Source of the DNA: Lewinellaceae bacterium
Lineage (GTDB): Bacteria; Bacteroidota; Bacteroidia; Chitinophagales; Saprospiraceae
DNA length: 26,710 nt
Direction: 5' to 3'
Assembly (NCBI GenBank): GCA_020636445.1
Contig: JACJXV010000051.1
Location: forward strand, 1-26,710
Positions 1 to 7,944 of the stretch are shown one piece after another. Numbering within the stretch: the first letter of the stretch is position 1; each line of letters opens with the position of its first letter. A program made the translations under genes and the position numbers. The notes under the pieces were generated by a model, which worked only from the letters and a program-made list of their open reading frames with translations, was not told where the DNA came from and made no database searches.

Positions 1-6
1 CACTTG

Positions 7-441
7 TTACAAATCAAAGCTCAATATTTGTTCTTTATAGTGTAAAATAAAATGTTTGATTTTAGTTAAATTTTTGATTTTTGTCTTTGTACTAAAACAT
101 TTCTTAGGTTCTAAATTTTTATCAACATAAAAGAGCCTTCCTGCAGGTTCAACTCCTTCTGCTGATCGTATAGAAACTAAAGTTGTATTAACTTCTCGTT
201 TTAATTGTAAACTAAGAGTATCCTGATTTATGTTGTAATAAATATCGTATAAATATTTTTGGTCCTTCCCATGCCGTATTTCCAAAATAGGAGCCTCAGC
301 TGTTGAATCTGATACATTACAAATTCTCAGCATTAGTGAATTTTCATTCACTTTAGCTTTTTTAATTGCTAAAGGAGCTTGAGCAAAAGTATTTACTCCT
401 ATGCAAATCAATATAAATATTATCTTATTTTTTAACTCCAT
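7..441 (-). CDS. Small exported protein, candidate immunity protein for the RHS toxin tip
   Basis: A 144-residue protein of a family I do not recognise. Residues 1-22 form a signal peptide (basic start, then a hydrophobic IIFILICIG core, then a FAQA cleavage-like end), so the mature protein is probably periplasmic or surface-exposed. There is no clear lipobox. The ATG at 439-441 lies inside the 3' end of the upstream RHS gene, with a 17-nt overlap, which implies translational coupling. A small gene directly downstream of an RHS C-terminal tip is the classic position of an immunity gene in polymorphic toxin systems, and it shares the tip's strongly AT-rich composition (14 G/C in the first 60 bases of the window). 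The immunity role is inference from position and composition only; an export signal would fit a toxin acting outside the cytoplasm. It could also be an unrelated exported protein. Confidence 0.6.
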   Translation of the reverse strand: MELKNKIIFILICIGVNTFAQAPLAIKKAKVNENSLMLRICNVSDSTAEAPILEIRHGKDQKYLYDIYYNINQDTLSLQLKREVNTTLVSIRSAEGVEPAGRLFYVDKNLEPKKCFSTKTKIKNLTKIKHFILHYKEQILSFDL

Positions 442-3400
442 GGTCTAATCCTGTTCTTGTTTTACTTCCTTTTATTCTGAGAGCTTTATTCTGATACCAA
501 ACTTCATCCCTTTTACTACTACCAGCCGGTGGTTCTCCTATTCCAGTTTTAACAAAATAAAATCCATGATCAAGTAATTCGTGAATAAACACACAGCTTT
601 CGCAAGGGGAAGTTTTTTCATTATTACCAGCATCACTTACATTGGTAGCTGCTTCTTTTCTGTTAACTACTAGAACAGCATATCCTTGCCCTAAAAAAGA
701 ACCTGGTATTTCCTCAAATTGTCCCGCTTGATAATCACCATCAGAAGTTTTTGACATTAAGTCAGCTTTATACGATAGTTTACCGTCAGGCGTTTTTATA
801 TCAATATTGATTTTTTCATCTTCGCTTATTTTTGCATATATAGTAGTATTTTCGTCATTAACTACCTCTTTTACCGAATCAAAAATAGACCGTTGATCCG
901 GATCATAATCTTTAGTGCCTGAAATATCTTTTTCTTTAAAAATCAAAGCACCATTCTTTTTGAAAGAGAATCCATGACCTTTACCTAGAATATCATTTAA
1001 ATAGCCGAGAATATACTGTTGACTTTCTTTATCTTTAGCTATTACATACATTCCGTTGGGATCAATTGCATTGATTGGATTGTTTAAGACATAATTATAA
1101 GGCGACCAACTTGCATACTCCTCCGCCAGCGGATCCACCGCGCACCACCGCCCAATAGAAGCATCGTACCACCGCGCACCATAGTCCAGCCAGTTCAGCC
1201 CAAAATCGGTATTCAGCTCCTTGGAATTGTATGTATACCCATTATCCCGCGCCGCATCATTCATCCAGTAGGGCCCTCCGTAGTTCAGCCCGAAGGGATA
1301 GTAGTGGTTCTCTTGTAAGATTTCATTCGTCGCCGCACTACTGGTCACCTCCACAATCCCGTTGCCGTTTTTATCGGCAAAGGTGATCCGGGCATTGCCT
1401 AAATGGTCGCGCAGGGTATACTCCTTGCGCCAGGAGGGTGTGTTACTGGCGTCTACATTCAAGTTGTAGAACCTACCCTCCTCGTGGTAGATTGCCTCGA
1501 TGCGCCTACTCCCCGTGCCGGTTTTCCGGTATTCAAGGCCGCCCACATAGTCCTGCTCGGACAGCACGGTGGCGCCAGCCTTCACGATCTTGCGCAACTT
1601 ATTGCCCGTTGCATCGTACACGATTTCAATAGTACCGCCGGAGCTGAACGTGATCAGCCTGGGCAAATTTAAGTGATTATAACTTATGTCGCTGATGCCT
1701 TTGTACGAATCTGATTTCAGGTTGCCGTTACCGTCGTAGCTATAGCCGGTACCGCTGCCGGGTTTGAAGCCTTCGGTTTTGCCACTGGCATCGGCCACGG
1801 AGGTCAGGCGGTTGGTTCCTGCGGCGTAGCTGTAGGTCAGGTTATCAATCTGCCCGAAGTTGCACGTGCTTTGGATAAAACCTTGCCGCTGCAGCGTGTT
1901 GATGTTGCCGCGCTGATCGTAGGTAAGGGCTTCGTTGAAGCGGCTGGAGGCGGTCGCTGTGCCGCTGGTGTTTACATCGAAATAGGACGCCGTTTTCATC
2001 CGGCTCAGGGTGTCGTAGGTAAAACTGTAGGCTTGCCGCTCGCGGCCGCGTACCCGCCAGGCCAGCTGCGCGATATTGCCTCCCTTTTGCAGCGTGCCAA
2101 TCAGGCCACTAATGGTGCCGCCGGCGGGCGAAGTGGTCGTGAAAAGCTGATCGTAGCGCAATTCCAGATAGAACAGGTCGTTATCTTCGGGATGCTTAAC
2201 CAGGGGCGTACTGCCGGGGCTGGGCATCGAAGGCGAGCAAGTAGCGCTCAACGCCAGGCTGGTGCCGGTGGCATTTTTGCTGTTAATAGCGGTGAGCCAG
2301 TCCTGGTTGTTGTACGTGTAATCCACACTCTGCAGCCAGCCCCAGGTGCTGCCATAGAGGCCAGCATGAAGATTGCGCTCGATAAGGCGCTCACGGAAAT
2401 CGTAGTTATACTCCGCCAGGTGGGTGCCGGCAGCATTAAGGTCCATCAGATAGTTGATGGGCCGCCCCTGGTGGTCGTATTGCTTGGTAAATTTGATCGT
2501 CTGATTGCCCGTTGCGGCTCCACTTCCCGGCTGATGGGTGCGGGTGGTAGTCAGCAGGTTATCCGCGTAGTCGTAAGTGTTTACAATACTTTCGGCGGTG
2601 GTGCTGGCGGTATTGAGGTAATTATTACCTACCACCTGGGTAGTACGCCCGTAGCTGTCGTAGGCATAGGTGCTGTGCAGCCACGTACCGCCACCCGTGG
2701 TGCCAAGCACCCGGGATTCGGTACGCCGCATCCGACCCATGTACTGGGGGAAAGTGGTTAACGAAAGCTGGGTGCTACCGTCAAAACCATCGTAATAATT
2801 CCGGATCTGCGATTCGGCAAACGTAAACGCCGCGTTGGGGTCGGAGGGAAAACCCGCAACCAGACCGGATTCCACGATGCGGCCGTAAGCATCATATTTG
2901 TAACCCAAGCACTGGTTGGTAGCCTCAAGGTTACTGTCCCTAAGAAAGACGAGTAGGTCTCTCGTGTTGTACTTCATGTATACAGGACCCATGTCGGGGA
3001 CTTTCTTCTTGATGAGGCGGTCAGCGGCGTCATATTCGTAGGTGTAGATCAAGTTGGCGCTTGTAGCCATGGCTCCGGGCGGAATCACCCGGATGAGACG
3101 GTCTTTGTCGTCGTACTGGTAGTAGGTATCCAAATTGATGCTGCCCGAAGGCACGCGGCTGAGCACCAGGCGGCCCCGCTTGTCGGTGTACGTCAGGCTG
3201 GCACGGCCGTCGGGGTCGGTGTTCCTGGTCTCAAACAAACTGCCTGCCGCATAGGTAATACTCGTGCCAGGAATGGAAAGGGCAGCGGTATTGGCCCCGT
3301 AAGCTGTTGTTGTTGCATACCCCCCGGGAGGTGTTACCGAAGTGACGCGGCTGAGCGGTGAGGTTTCATACTGAGTAAGGGCATAGGGTGTGCCCCCGGT

Positions 3401-4795
3401 AACGGGTACATAAGCACCATTATCGTAAGCACTCTGATAAGGAACGTAATTTTTGACTACCCGACCGTAGGGGTCGTATTCCTGAGCGGTGACGATATCC
3501 ACTTTACCAAAAACCTGGTCGTTGGCCCCACGGGTGGGTTGATGCTGCCAGCGCACCGTCTGTATCGGCCGGCCCAGCCCATCGAGATACTCCCAGGTTT
3601 GTTGCTGAGCAATATTGCTTCCCGAAACCGGAGTAAATGTCGTGCTGCTGCGCACGAAATTGCGCGGATTGGAGGCGTCCTTATATTGGTACTGGTATTT
3701 GGTTTTCACGTTGCCGCCCCGTGCCAACACGGAATCCAGACGCATCAGGCCGTCGTATTTGAAGGTGGTAACCTGACCGTCGATGTCTTTGATGGTATAT
3801 AAAAGACGTGAACTGGCATAGTAGCTATACTCCCAAACAAATGCGTTGAAGGTGCGCTTTTTTACCTGCCCGCTTTCCCATTCGTAAAGTTCATCATAAG
3901 CCTCCCCCTCTTTGCGCATCGATTTGATCAGGCCGGTAGACGCATAGATGGTCTTCACCGTACCTTTTAAGGCCCAGGCCCCGGGGGTAGGCGACCCGTT
4001 GGTCCAGGTCATTTCATAATTGTAGAATTTGTATGGATAGGGTTTATTACCCGAAGGGGTGGGGTTGCCATAGTCATCAAAAAGGCTGTATTCGGTTTTG
4101 GTGCCAGCAACCTGCGTACTACCCGCGTAGGTTTCCTGCACCAGGGGCACACCAACGATCCCAAAGCCAATTAGGGTCGTGTTATTGAGCTCCTGCGCAA
4201 ACTTGGTGACTATCTTGTACTCCCGCCCGTCGCTGTTGGTCGTGACCACCTCCGTGGGCTGGGTTACCTCGGCATTGCTGTAGCGCTGCTTGGTTACCTG
4301 TGTAACGCTGTCGGTTTTCACCACTCCGCTAACCGTTCGGTAATAGTACTGCGTCTCAGTACTCCGCACCTGGTATTTCCAGTTCGCCCGCACGAAGTAG
4401 TATTTCTTTTGCCACTTCGATTTGGCGGTGTAGGATTGAGAACAGGTAACAGGGGGCCCCGGATTACAACACGGCAAACGCCAGGTGTAGGTGTATGCGG
4501 AAGCGCTTGTCCTACACAGGATCGTCCGGTTGTCCTGCGCAGGCAGGGCCTCTACTACGAAGCCATTAAAGGCCTTGCGGTTGAGGCTGCTCCAGCTGTA
4601 GGTGGTGTCGGCATCGTAGCGGTTTTCGGTCTTGCTCAGCATCCGGTTACTGCTATCATACACTTCCTGGCGCAGCAGATCCCCGTTGCGGTAGTCTTCG
4701 TATTCGTTTCCAATGGGGGTGTTGCGGTAATAATACACGGTTTTACCCGCTACTTCTTCCTCCACGCGCGAATAGCCCACATGACTGCCCTGCAC
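425..4795 (-). CDS. RHS/YD-repeat protein, C-terminal part with variable toxin-like tip
   Basis: About 1,456 residues if translated from the GTG at 4795, but the same frame is open back to the TAA at 4859-4861, and beyond it lies the N-terminal half. I read this as the C-terminal two thirds of one giant RHS protein. Visible features: the conserved lead-in VQGSHVGYSRV at the start; at least a dozen YD-type repeats (YDGLMRLDSV, YDPYGRVVKN, YDDKDRLIRV, YDAADRLIKK, YDAYGRIVES, YDSYGRTTQV, YDATGNKLRK); then the RHS-associated core end with YPFGLNYGG, SKELNTDFGLNWLDYGARWYD, IGRWCAVDPLAE, SPYNYVLNNP and IDPNG near residue 1245. RHS proteins form a large hollow beta-cocoon that encloses the C-terminal cargo. 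The ~208 residues after IDPNG do not belong to the core and are AT-rich. Overlaps the small downstream gene by 17 nt. Whether this half is translated on its own, by GTG re-initiation, is unknown. Confidence 0.8.
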   Translation of the reverse strand: MQGSHVGYSRVEEEVAGKTVYYYRNTPIGNEYEDYRNGDLLRQEVYDSSNRMLSKTENRYDADTTYSWSSLNRKAFNGFVVEALPAQDNRTILCRTSASAYTYTWRLPCCNPGPPVTCSQSYTAKSKWQKKYYFVRANWKYQVRSTETQYYYRTVSGVVKTDSVTQVTKQRYSNAEVTQPTEVVTTNSDGREYKIVTKFAQELNNTTLIGFGIVGVPLVQETYAGSTQVAGTKTEYSLFDDYGNPTPSGNKPYPYKFYNYEMTWTNGSPTPGAWALKGTVKTIYASTGLIKSMRKEGEAYDELYEWESGQVKKRTFNAFVWEYSYYASSRLLYTIKDIDGQVTTFKYDGLMRLDSVLARGGNVKTKYQYQYKDASNPRNFVRSSTTFTPVSGSNIAQQQTWEYLDGLGRPIQTVRWQHQPTRGANDQVFGKVDIVTAQEYDPYGRVVKNYVPYQSAYDNGAYVPVTGGTPYALTQYETSPLSRVTSVTPPGGYATTTAYGANTAALSIPGTSITYAAGSLFETRNTDPDGRASLTYTDKRGRLVLSRVPSGSINLDTYYQYDDKDRLIRVIPPGAMATSANLIYTYEYDAADRLIKKKVPDMGPVYMKYNTRDLLVFLRDSNLEATNQCLGYKYDAYGRIVESGLVAGFPSDPNAAFTFAESQIRNYYDGFDGSTQLSLTTFPQYMGRMRRTESRVLGTTGGGTWLHSTYAYDSYGRTTQVVGNNYLNTASTTAESIVNTYDYADNLLTTTRTHQPGSGAATGNQTIKFTKQYDHQGRPINYLMDLNAAGTHLAEYNYDFRERLIERNLHAGLYGSTWGWLQSVDYTYNNQDWLTAINSKNATGTSLALSATCSPSMPSPGSTPLVKHPEDNDLFYLELRYDQLFTTTSPAGGTISGLIGTLQKGGNIAQLAWRVRGRERQAYSFTYDTLSRMKTASYFDVNTSGTATASSRFNEALTYDQRGNINTLQRQGFIQSTCNFGQIDNLTYSYAAGTNRLTSVADASGKTEGFKPGSGTGYSYDGNGNLKSDSYKGISDISYNHLNLPRLITFSSGGTIEIVYDATGNKLRKIVKAGATVLSEQDYVGGLEYRKTGTGSRRIEAIYHEEGRFYNLNVDASNTPSWRKEYTLRDHLGNARITFADKNGNGIVEVTSSAATNEILQENHYYPFGLNYGGPYWMNDAARDNGYTYNSKELNTDFGLNWLDYGARWYDASIGRWCAVDPLAEEYASWSPYNYVLNNPINAIDPNGMYVIAKDKESQQYILGYLNDILGKGHGFSFKKNGALIFKEKDISGTKDYDPDQRSIFDSVKEVVNDENTTIYAKISEDEKINIDIKTPDGKLSYKADLMSKTSDGDYQAGQFEEIPGSFLGQGYAVLVVNRKEAATNVSDAGNNEKTSPCESCVFIHELLDHGFYFVKTGIGEPPAGSSKRDEVWYQNKALRIKGSKTRTGLDHGVKK
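428..1051 (-). other. Variable C-terminal tip of the RHS protein, candidate zincin-like effector domain
   Basis: The segment after the IDPNG motif, about 208 residues, is the expected position of the exchangeable effector in RHS proteins. Near its end it contains IHELLDHGF; the HELLDH codons occupy 566-583. The spacing is HExxxH, not the common HExxH. HExxxH (HELLGH) is the zinc-binding motif of dipeptidyl peptidase III, and H-E-L-x-GH motifs recur in RHS tips from Bacteroidota (from memory). After the motif come DEVWYQNKALR and a terminal RTGLDHG, which could supply a third ligand. A cysteine pair, CESC, precedes the motif. The nucleotide composition is AT-rich up to roughly position 1,115, where the GC-rich core starts. 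Metallopeptidase activity is inference; a scaffold or non-enzymatic tip remains possible. Confidence 0.5.
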
Positions 4796-4858
4796 CGCCC
4801 CCAGGGGTGAGCGGCTGGTGGCATACAGTGTTGCGCGTGAACAGGTGTACTGGGCGCC

Positions 4859-4861
4859 TTA
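4859..4861 (-). other. In-frame TAA that splits the RHS gene
   Basis: On the minus strand the frame reads ...YPEYCTP, TAA, GAQYTCSRATLY..., and 22 codons later reaches VQGSHVGYSRV. Stop and downstream ORF are in exactly the same frame (4861 minus 4795 is 66), so one substitution rather than a frameshift explains the break. The residues between the TAA and the GTG at 4795 (GAQYTCSRATLYATSRSPLG) read like normal RHS sequence leading into a conserved motif, so the segment was coding. It is either a real nonsense mutation or a sequencing/assembly error. Confidence 0.85.
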
Positions 4862-6631
4862 GGGGGTGCAATATTCCGGATAAGTATTCATCGAATACTG
4901 GGTATAGGACGAACTGGCCAAATAGCTGGGTTCGCTCAGCAGCAATCCACTCGAGCTGTTCGGACTCCCTTCCGTGGCACCGGCTTTCAGGTAGCGAAAG
5001 CGCCGCTGGGTCAGCAGGGTACCCGTGTAGTCATAGTTGTTGATTTGCCGAATGCGCAAACCGCCAGCCAGCCGGTCGTCACTGCTGCAGGCTCCCATTT
5101 CAGGTGCTACCCGGTGAGCTTCGTAAATGAAGTCGCTATAGCCCCGCGTCGGGTATTCCACGCGGGTCAGGATGCCGGCCTGCATCAGGCTTTCCGAAGG
5201 CTCCCGGTAGGCGCCTTCGCCGGGGTAAGGGGCCCCGCCACAATAGGGCGTCACCGCAGGGATCAACGGGCTGTTATCGCCATTGTCATTGTAATACCCC
5301 CAGTGGTCAATACTCGAGGAGTTGGGCCGCGGTAGCTGCGTGGCATTGTACGTGAACCGGTAGGGTTCTTTGGCCAATCCCGCTCCCTGGTATTGTTTTT
5401 CCTGCACACTCTTCAGCGTCAGGCGATTGGTGGACCCATCGTAGGTAAACGCAAATTCTTTCAAGGCTGTAGCCCCGCCTACGCCGCGCTTGATGCGCAC
5501 CGCATCCAGTTTCTTGCCCCCATACGCATAGGGGTAGGGGTTGGCACTCGATACCAGCTCCACTTGTTCTACCACTACCCCACCTACTTTGTAGCTGATC
5601 TGCTGCAGGTATTTGCGGTTGTTGATTGTGATGGAGGCTATCCCGCCATTGCTGTAACTGGGCGTGGTGGGGCATACGTCCATGTTCGGGCAGCCATTGC
5701 CGGCACTAGCCGTAGTGCCATCGCCGTAGCTGATCGATTGATACGCCCAGGAGTTGATCGGCGCCGAAAAGGGTAAACTCAGCGTCTCGTAAGTAAACTC
5801 CAGTGTCTCCGTGCCCTGGGCATTGGTGATGCTCGTCAGGTACCAACTTGAGGTGTAGGTGTACTGGGTGTACGCCGGGGCCAGCGTGCCGTAGTCGTCA
5901 TCCAGCTGGTGGACCGTCTGCTCCGTGGCCGAAAACACGTAGGTGTTCCCCAGGGCATCCTTGAGGGTGAAGCTGGTAATATCGCCGCTAATCGGGTGAT
6001 AAGTAGGCGTGATAACGACATCTTTTTTCTCCTTCTGGTAAATAACCTTATACGGGTCGATGTAAAACTTGCCACTCAGCCCCCCGGCGTTGAAGTAAAA
6101 GTTATCGGGCTGGGTTTCAATCTCGCCGCGCACTATTTTGTACATCAGGTCGTATTCCGCAATTAAGTCCGCATTGGGGGTGCGCGAATAGGGGTTGATC
6201 AGGGCCGCCTTGTCAAAGTAATTGCTCTGCAAATCGGGGTTGCCCTGCACCGCGCGCGTGATTACCCCGCCCCCCTGCAGGGCCCATCCCAACCCTACCC
6301 AGCTGGGTAGGTTATCTACTTTATTGCCGCTGCCGTCATAGCTCAGGCTCAGGCTATGCTGCAAATCCTTGCCGCCCAGCTGGTGCAACGCTATGCCCAG
6401 GCTCATCGCGCCGGTGTAGTAATTGATCTCGGCATCGCCGTATTTACCCAGGTTCGCCGCTTCCGGCGAGGGGGGTACCACTACTTTCTTGAGCAGAAAA
6501 CTGGCTCGCCGCATCCCTTCTTCGTCGCCTGCTTGCTGGGCCCGGCCGGGAGTACTTAGCATGCTCAACCCCAGCAACAGGGGGATATATATCCATCCCC
6601 GGGGTGCCCGGACTGTGCTATTTTGCTTCAT
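4859..6631 (-). CDS. RHS/YD-repeat protein, N-terminal part, truncated by TAA
   Basis: About 590 residues from the ATG at 6629-6631. I chose this start because it directly precedes a signal peptide (MKQNSTVRAPRGW, then IYIPLLLGLSML, then PGRAQQ); the frame is open further upstream but that would run into the preceding gene. An alternative ATG lies at 6659-6661. After the signal come SPEAANLGKYGDAEINYYTG and then SLSYDGSGNKVDNLPSWVGLGWAL, the typical N-terminal module of Bacteroidota RHS proteins, which normally continues without a break into YD repeats. The protein is therefore exported across the inner membrane. No T9SS sorting domain is present in either RHS piece; the one in the region belongs to the gene 89 nt upstream. 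With the downstream piece the intact product would be about 2,068 codons, one of which is the TAA. Annotators could equally call the whole 425-6631 span a pseudogene. Confidence 0.75.
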   Translation of the reverse strand: MKQNSTVRAPRGWIYIPLLLGLSMLSTPGRAQQAGDEEGMRRASFLLKKVVVPPSPEAANLGKYGDAEINYYTGAMSLGIALHQLGGKDLQHSLSLSYDGSGNKVDNLPSWVGLGWALQGGGVITRAVQGNPDLQSNYFDKAALINPYSRTPNADLIAEYDLMYKIVRGEIETQPDNFYFNAGGLSGKFYIDPYKVIYQKEKKDVVITPTYHPISGDITSFTLKDALGNTYVFSATEQTVHQLDDDYGTLAPAYTQYTYTSSWYLTSITNAQGTETLEFTYETLSLPFSAPINSWAYQSISYGDGTTASAGNGCPNMDVCPTTPSYSNGGIASITINNRKYLQQISYKVGGVVVEQVELVSSANPYPYAYGGKKLDAVRIKRGVGGATALKEFAFTYDGSTNRLTLKSVQEKQYQGAGLAKEPYRFTYNATQLPRPNSSSIDHWGYYNDNGDNSPLIPAVTPYCGGAPYPGEGAYREPSESLMQAGILTRVEYPTRGYSDFIYEAHRVAPEMGACSSDDRLAGGLRIRQINNYDYTGTLLTQRRFRYLKAGATEGSPNSSSGLLLSEPSYLASSSYTQYSMNTYPEYCTP

Positions 6632-6720
6632 TTTGCGCGTGGGGTGTAGTTGCTTGATCATACCGGAAAGGGTATTGGGGTTTGTGCATTGGTTTATCAA
6701 AAGGAGGGAGGCCTGGGTCG

Positions 6721-7944
6721 CTAGCGACCGAGAATTACTCGTTCGAGGTATTGTTTGCCGCCCAGTTCCAGGAAGCAATAATAGATGCCGGGCGGCAGTT
6801 GCCGGCCCTCCGTTGCCAGGGTGTAACGCCCCGCGCCTTGCTGCCCGTCGGCCAGTATGGCTACCTGCTCACCGGCAGCCGTGTACAGGGCTATGCGCAC
6901 CGGCCCGGCTTGTGCCAGCGTATAATCCAGTCGGATAACCTCCGCCGTCGGGTTGGGATATAGGCGGTAGCTCGTCTCCCCGGCCACCACACCGGATGCC
7001 GGTACTGCTGCCGTCAGGGCAGCATCCGGCAGGACATCGTATTTCCATACGCCTTCCTGGTAGGTGCCCGCATACAGTATTTTTTGGTGAACCACCACAC
7101 TGCGCACCCCTTCGGTGGGTAAGCCTTCGCTATCGGTAGCCGTCAGCTCCCCGGACAGGCCCCGCCCGGCAGCGGCGGCGATCAGGGTGCTGTCGGTGCC
7201 AAAGGCCAGCGCAGCTACATGATCAACCGCCGACCAGCTTCCTGCGGCTTTGCTCCATACCCGGCCGTCTTGCGTCTGCCAGATCCCCGCACCGCTGCTG
7301 CCCAGCAATAGTCGCTTGCCGTCGCTGACCAGGCTGCGCACCATAAACAGGTTGCCTGTGGGAATGGTCGTCCAACTCTCGCCCTTGTCGTCACTGATAT
7401 ATACTGCCTCCGAGCTGCCGGCAACAACGCTCTGGCCAAAGGCCGCTAAGGAGAAAATGACCTGATGGGGCGCTATGGGTGCTCCTAAAGGGGCCTTTTG
7501 CCAGCTTTCACCGTCATTGTCACTGGAATACAGCCCTTGCCCTGTGCCCGCATACAGGCGGTTGCCTCGCGTGGCCAGGCAATACACGTCCTGCACCGGT
7601 AGGCCTTCCTTCAGGGCCGTCCAGGTCTTGCCGCCGTCCTGTGAGCGATATACCCCACCGTGCAAAGTGCCGGTGAACAGCTTGTTACCCAGCTCCACAA
7701 ACGAACTCGGAAAGGGGTTGGTTATTCCTTCGCCAAAGGCTTCCCAGGTTTTTCCGCCATCACTGCTGCGCCGCAGCCCCAGGCCGCCAAAGCCCGCCAC
7801 CAGCTCTTTTTTATAGGAGGCTAAAAAGAGGACTTCGTAACCCCGCGGGCTGTTTACCGGCTGCCATACTTGTTGGCCCGCCAGGGGCGTAATCCCGAGC
7901 ACCAGAAGCAGCAGGGTTAGTTTTTGCTGGAGTTTAGTCATCAT
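6721..7944 (-). CDS. Secreted Asp-box beta-propeller protein with T9SS sorting domain
   Basis: 407 residues. Residues 1-25 form a signal peptide (MMTKLQQK, then LTLLLLVLGI, then PLAGQ); the start may be either of two adjacent ATGs (7944 or 7941). The body has repeated BNR/Asp-box blades of the form S-x-D-G-G-x-x-W: SSDGGKTWEAF, SQDGGKTWTAL, SSDNDGESWQKA, SDDKGESWTTI, TQDGRVWSKA. This indicates a sialidase- or sortilin-like beta-propeller fold without a visible enzyme signature. From about residue 325 the sequence YRLYPNPTAEVIRLDY through LPPGIYYCFLELGGKQYLERVILGR is a type A T9SS C-terminal sorting domain, so the mature protein should be secreted or anchored on the cell surface by the PorU machinery. 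It lies upstream of the RHS gene in the same orientation and probably shares its transcript. A role in displaying or binding on the surface is inference. Confidence 0.85.
   Translation of the reverse strand: MMTKLQQKLTLLLLVLGITPLAGQQVWQPVNSPRGYEVLFLASYKKELVAGFGGLGLRRSSDGGKTWEAFGEGITNPFPSSFVELGNKLFTGTLHGGVYRSQDGGKTWTALKEGLPVQDVYCLATRGNRLYAGTGQGLYSSDNDGESWQKAPLGAPIAPHQVIFSLAAFGQSVVAGSSEAVYISDDKGESWTTIPTGNLFMVRSLVSDGKRLLLGSSGAGIWQTQDGRVWSKAAGSWSAVDHVAALAFGTDSTLIAAAAGRGLSGELTATDSEGLPTEGVRSVVVHQKILYAGTYQEGVWKYDVLPDAALTAAVPASGVVAGETSYRLYPNPTAEVIRLDYTLAQAGPVRIALYTAAGEQVAILADGQQGAGRYTLATEGRQLPPGIYYCFLELGGKQYLERVILGR

Noticed and set aside
566..583. Classical HExxH zincin motif in the RHS tip
   Set aside because: The actual spacing is HExxxH (HELLDH). 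Only the DPP III-like layout can be argued, not a standard HExxH.
1871..2761. 296-codon open frame on the plus strand inside the RHS gene
   Set aside because: It lies fully antisense to the GC-rich YD-repeat coding region; the translation is low-complexity G/V/A-rich without recognisable domains, as expected from a shadow of the repeats.
4796..4858. Frameshift as the cause of the RHS split
   Set aside because: The two reading frames are identical (offset 66 nt, a multiple of three), so an indel would not explain the break; only the TAA does.
6632..6778. Longer N-terminus for the RHS N-terminal ORF (start at 6778)
   Set aside because: The extra 49 residues have no signal-peptide character and run into the coding sequence of the propeller gene; the internal ATG at 6629-6631 sits right before a clean signal peptide.
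6423..6938. 171-codon plus-strand open frame spanning the RHS start and the end of the propeller gene
   Set aside because: Antisense to two well-supported genes across their boundary, with no family features.
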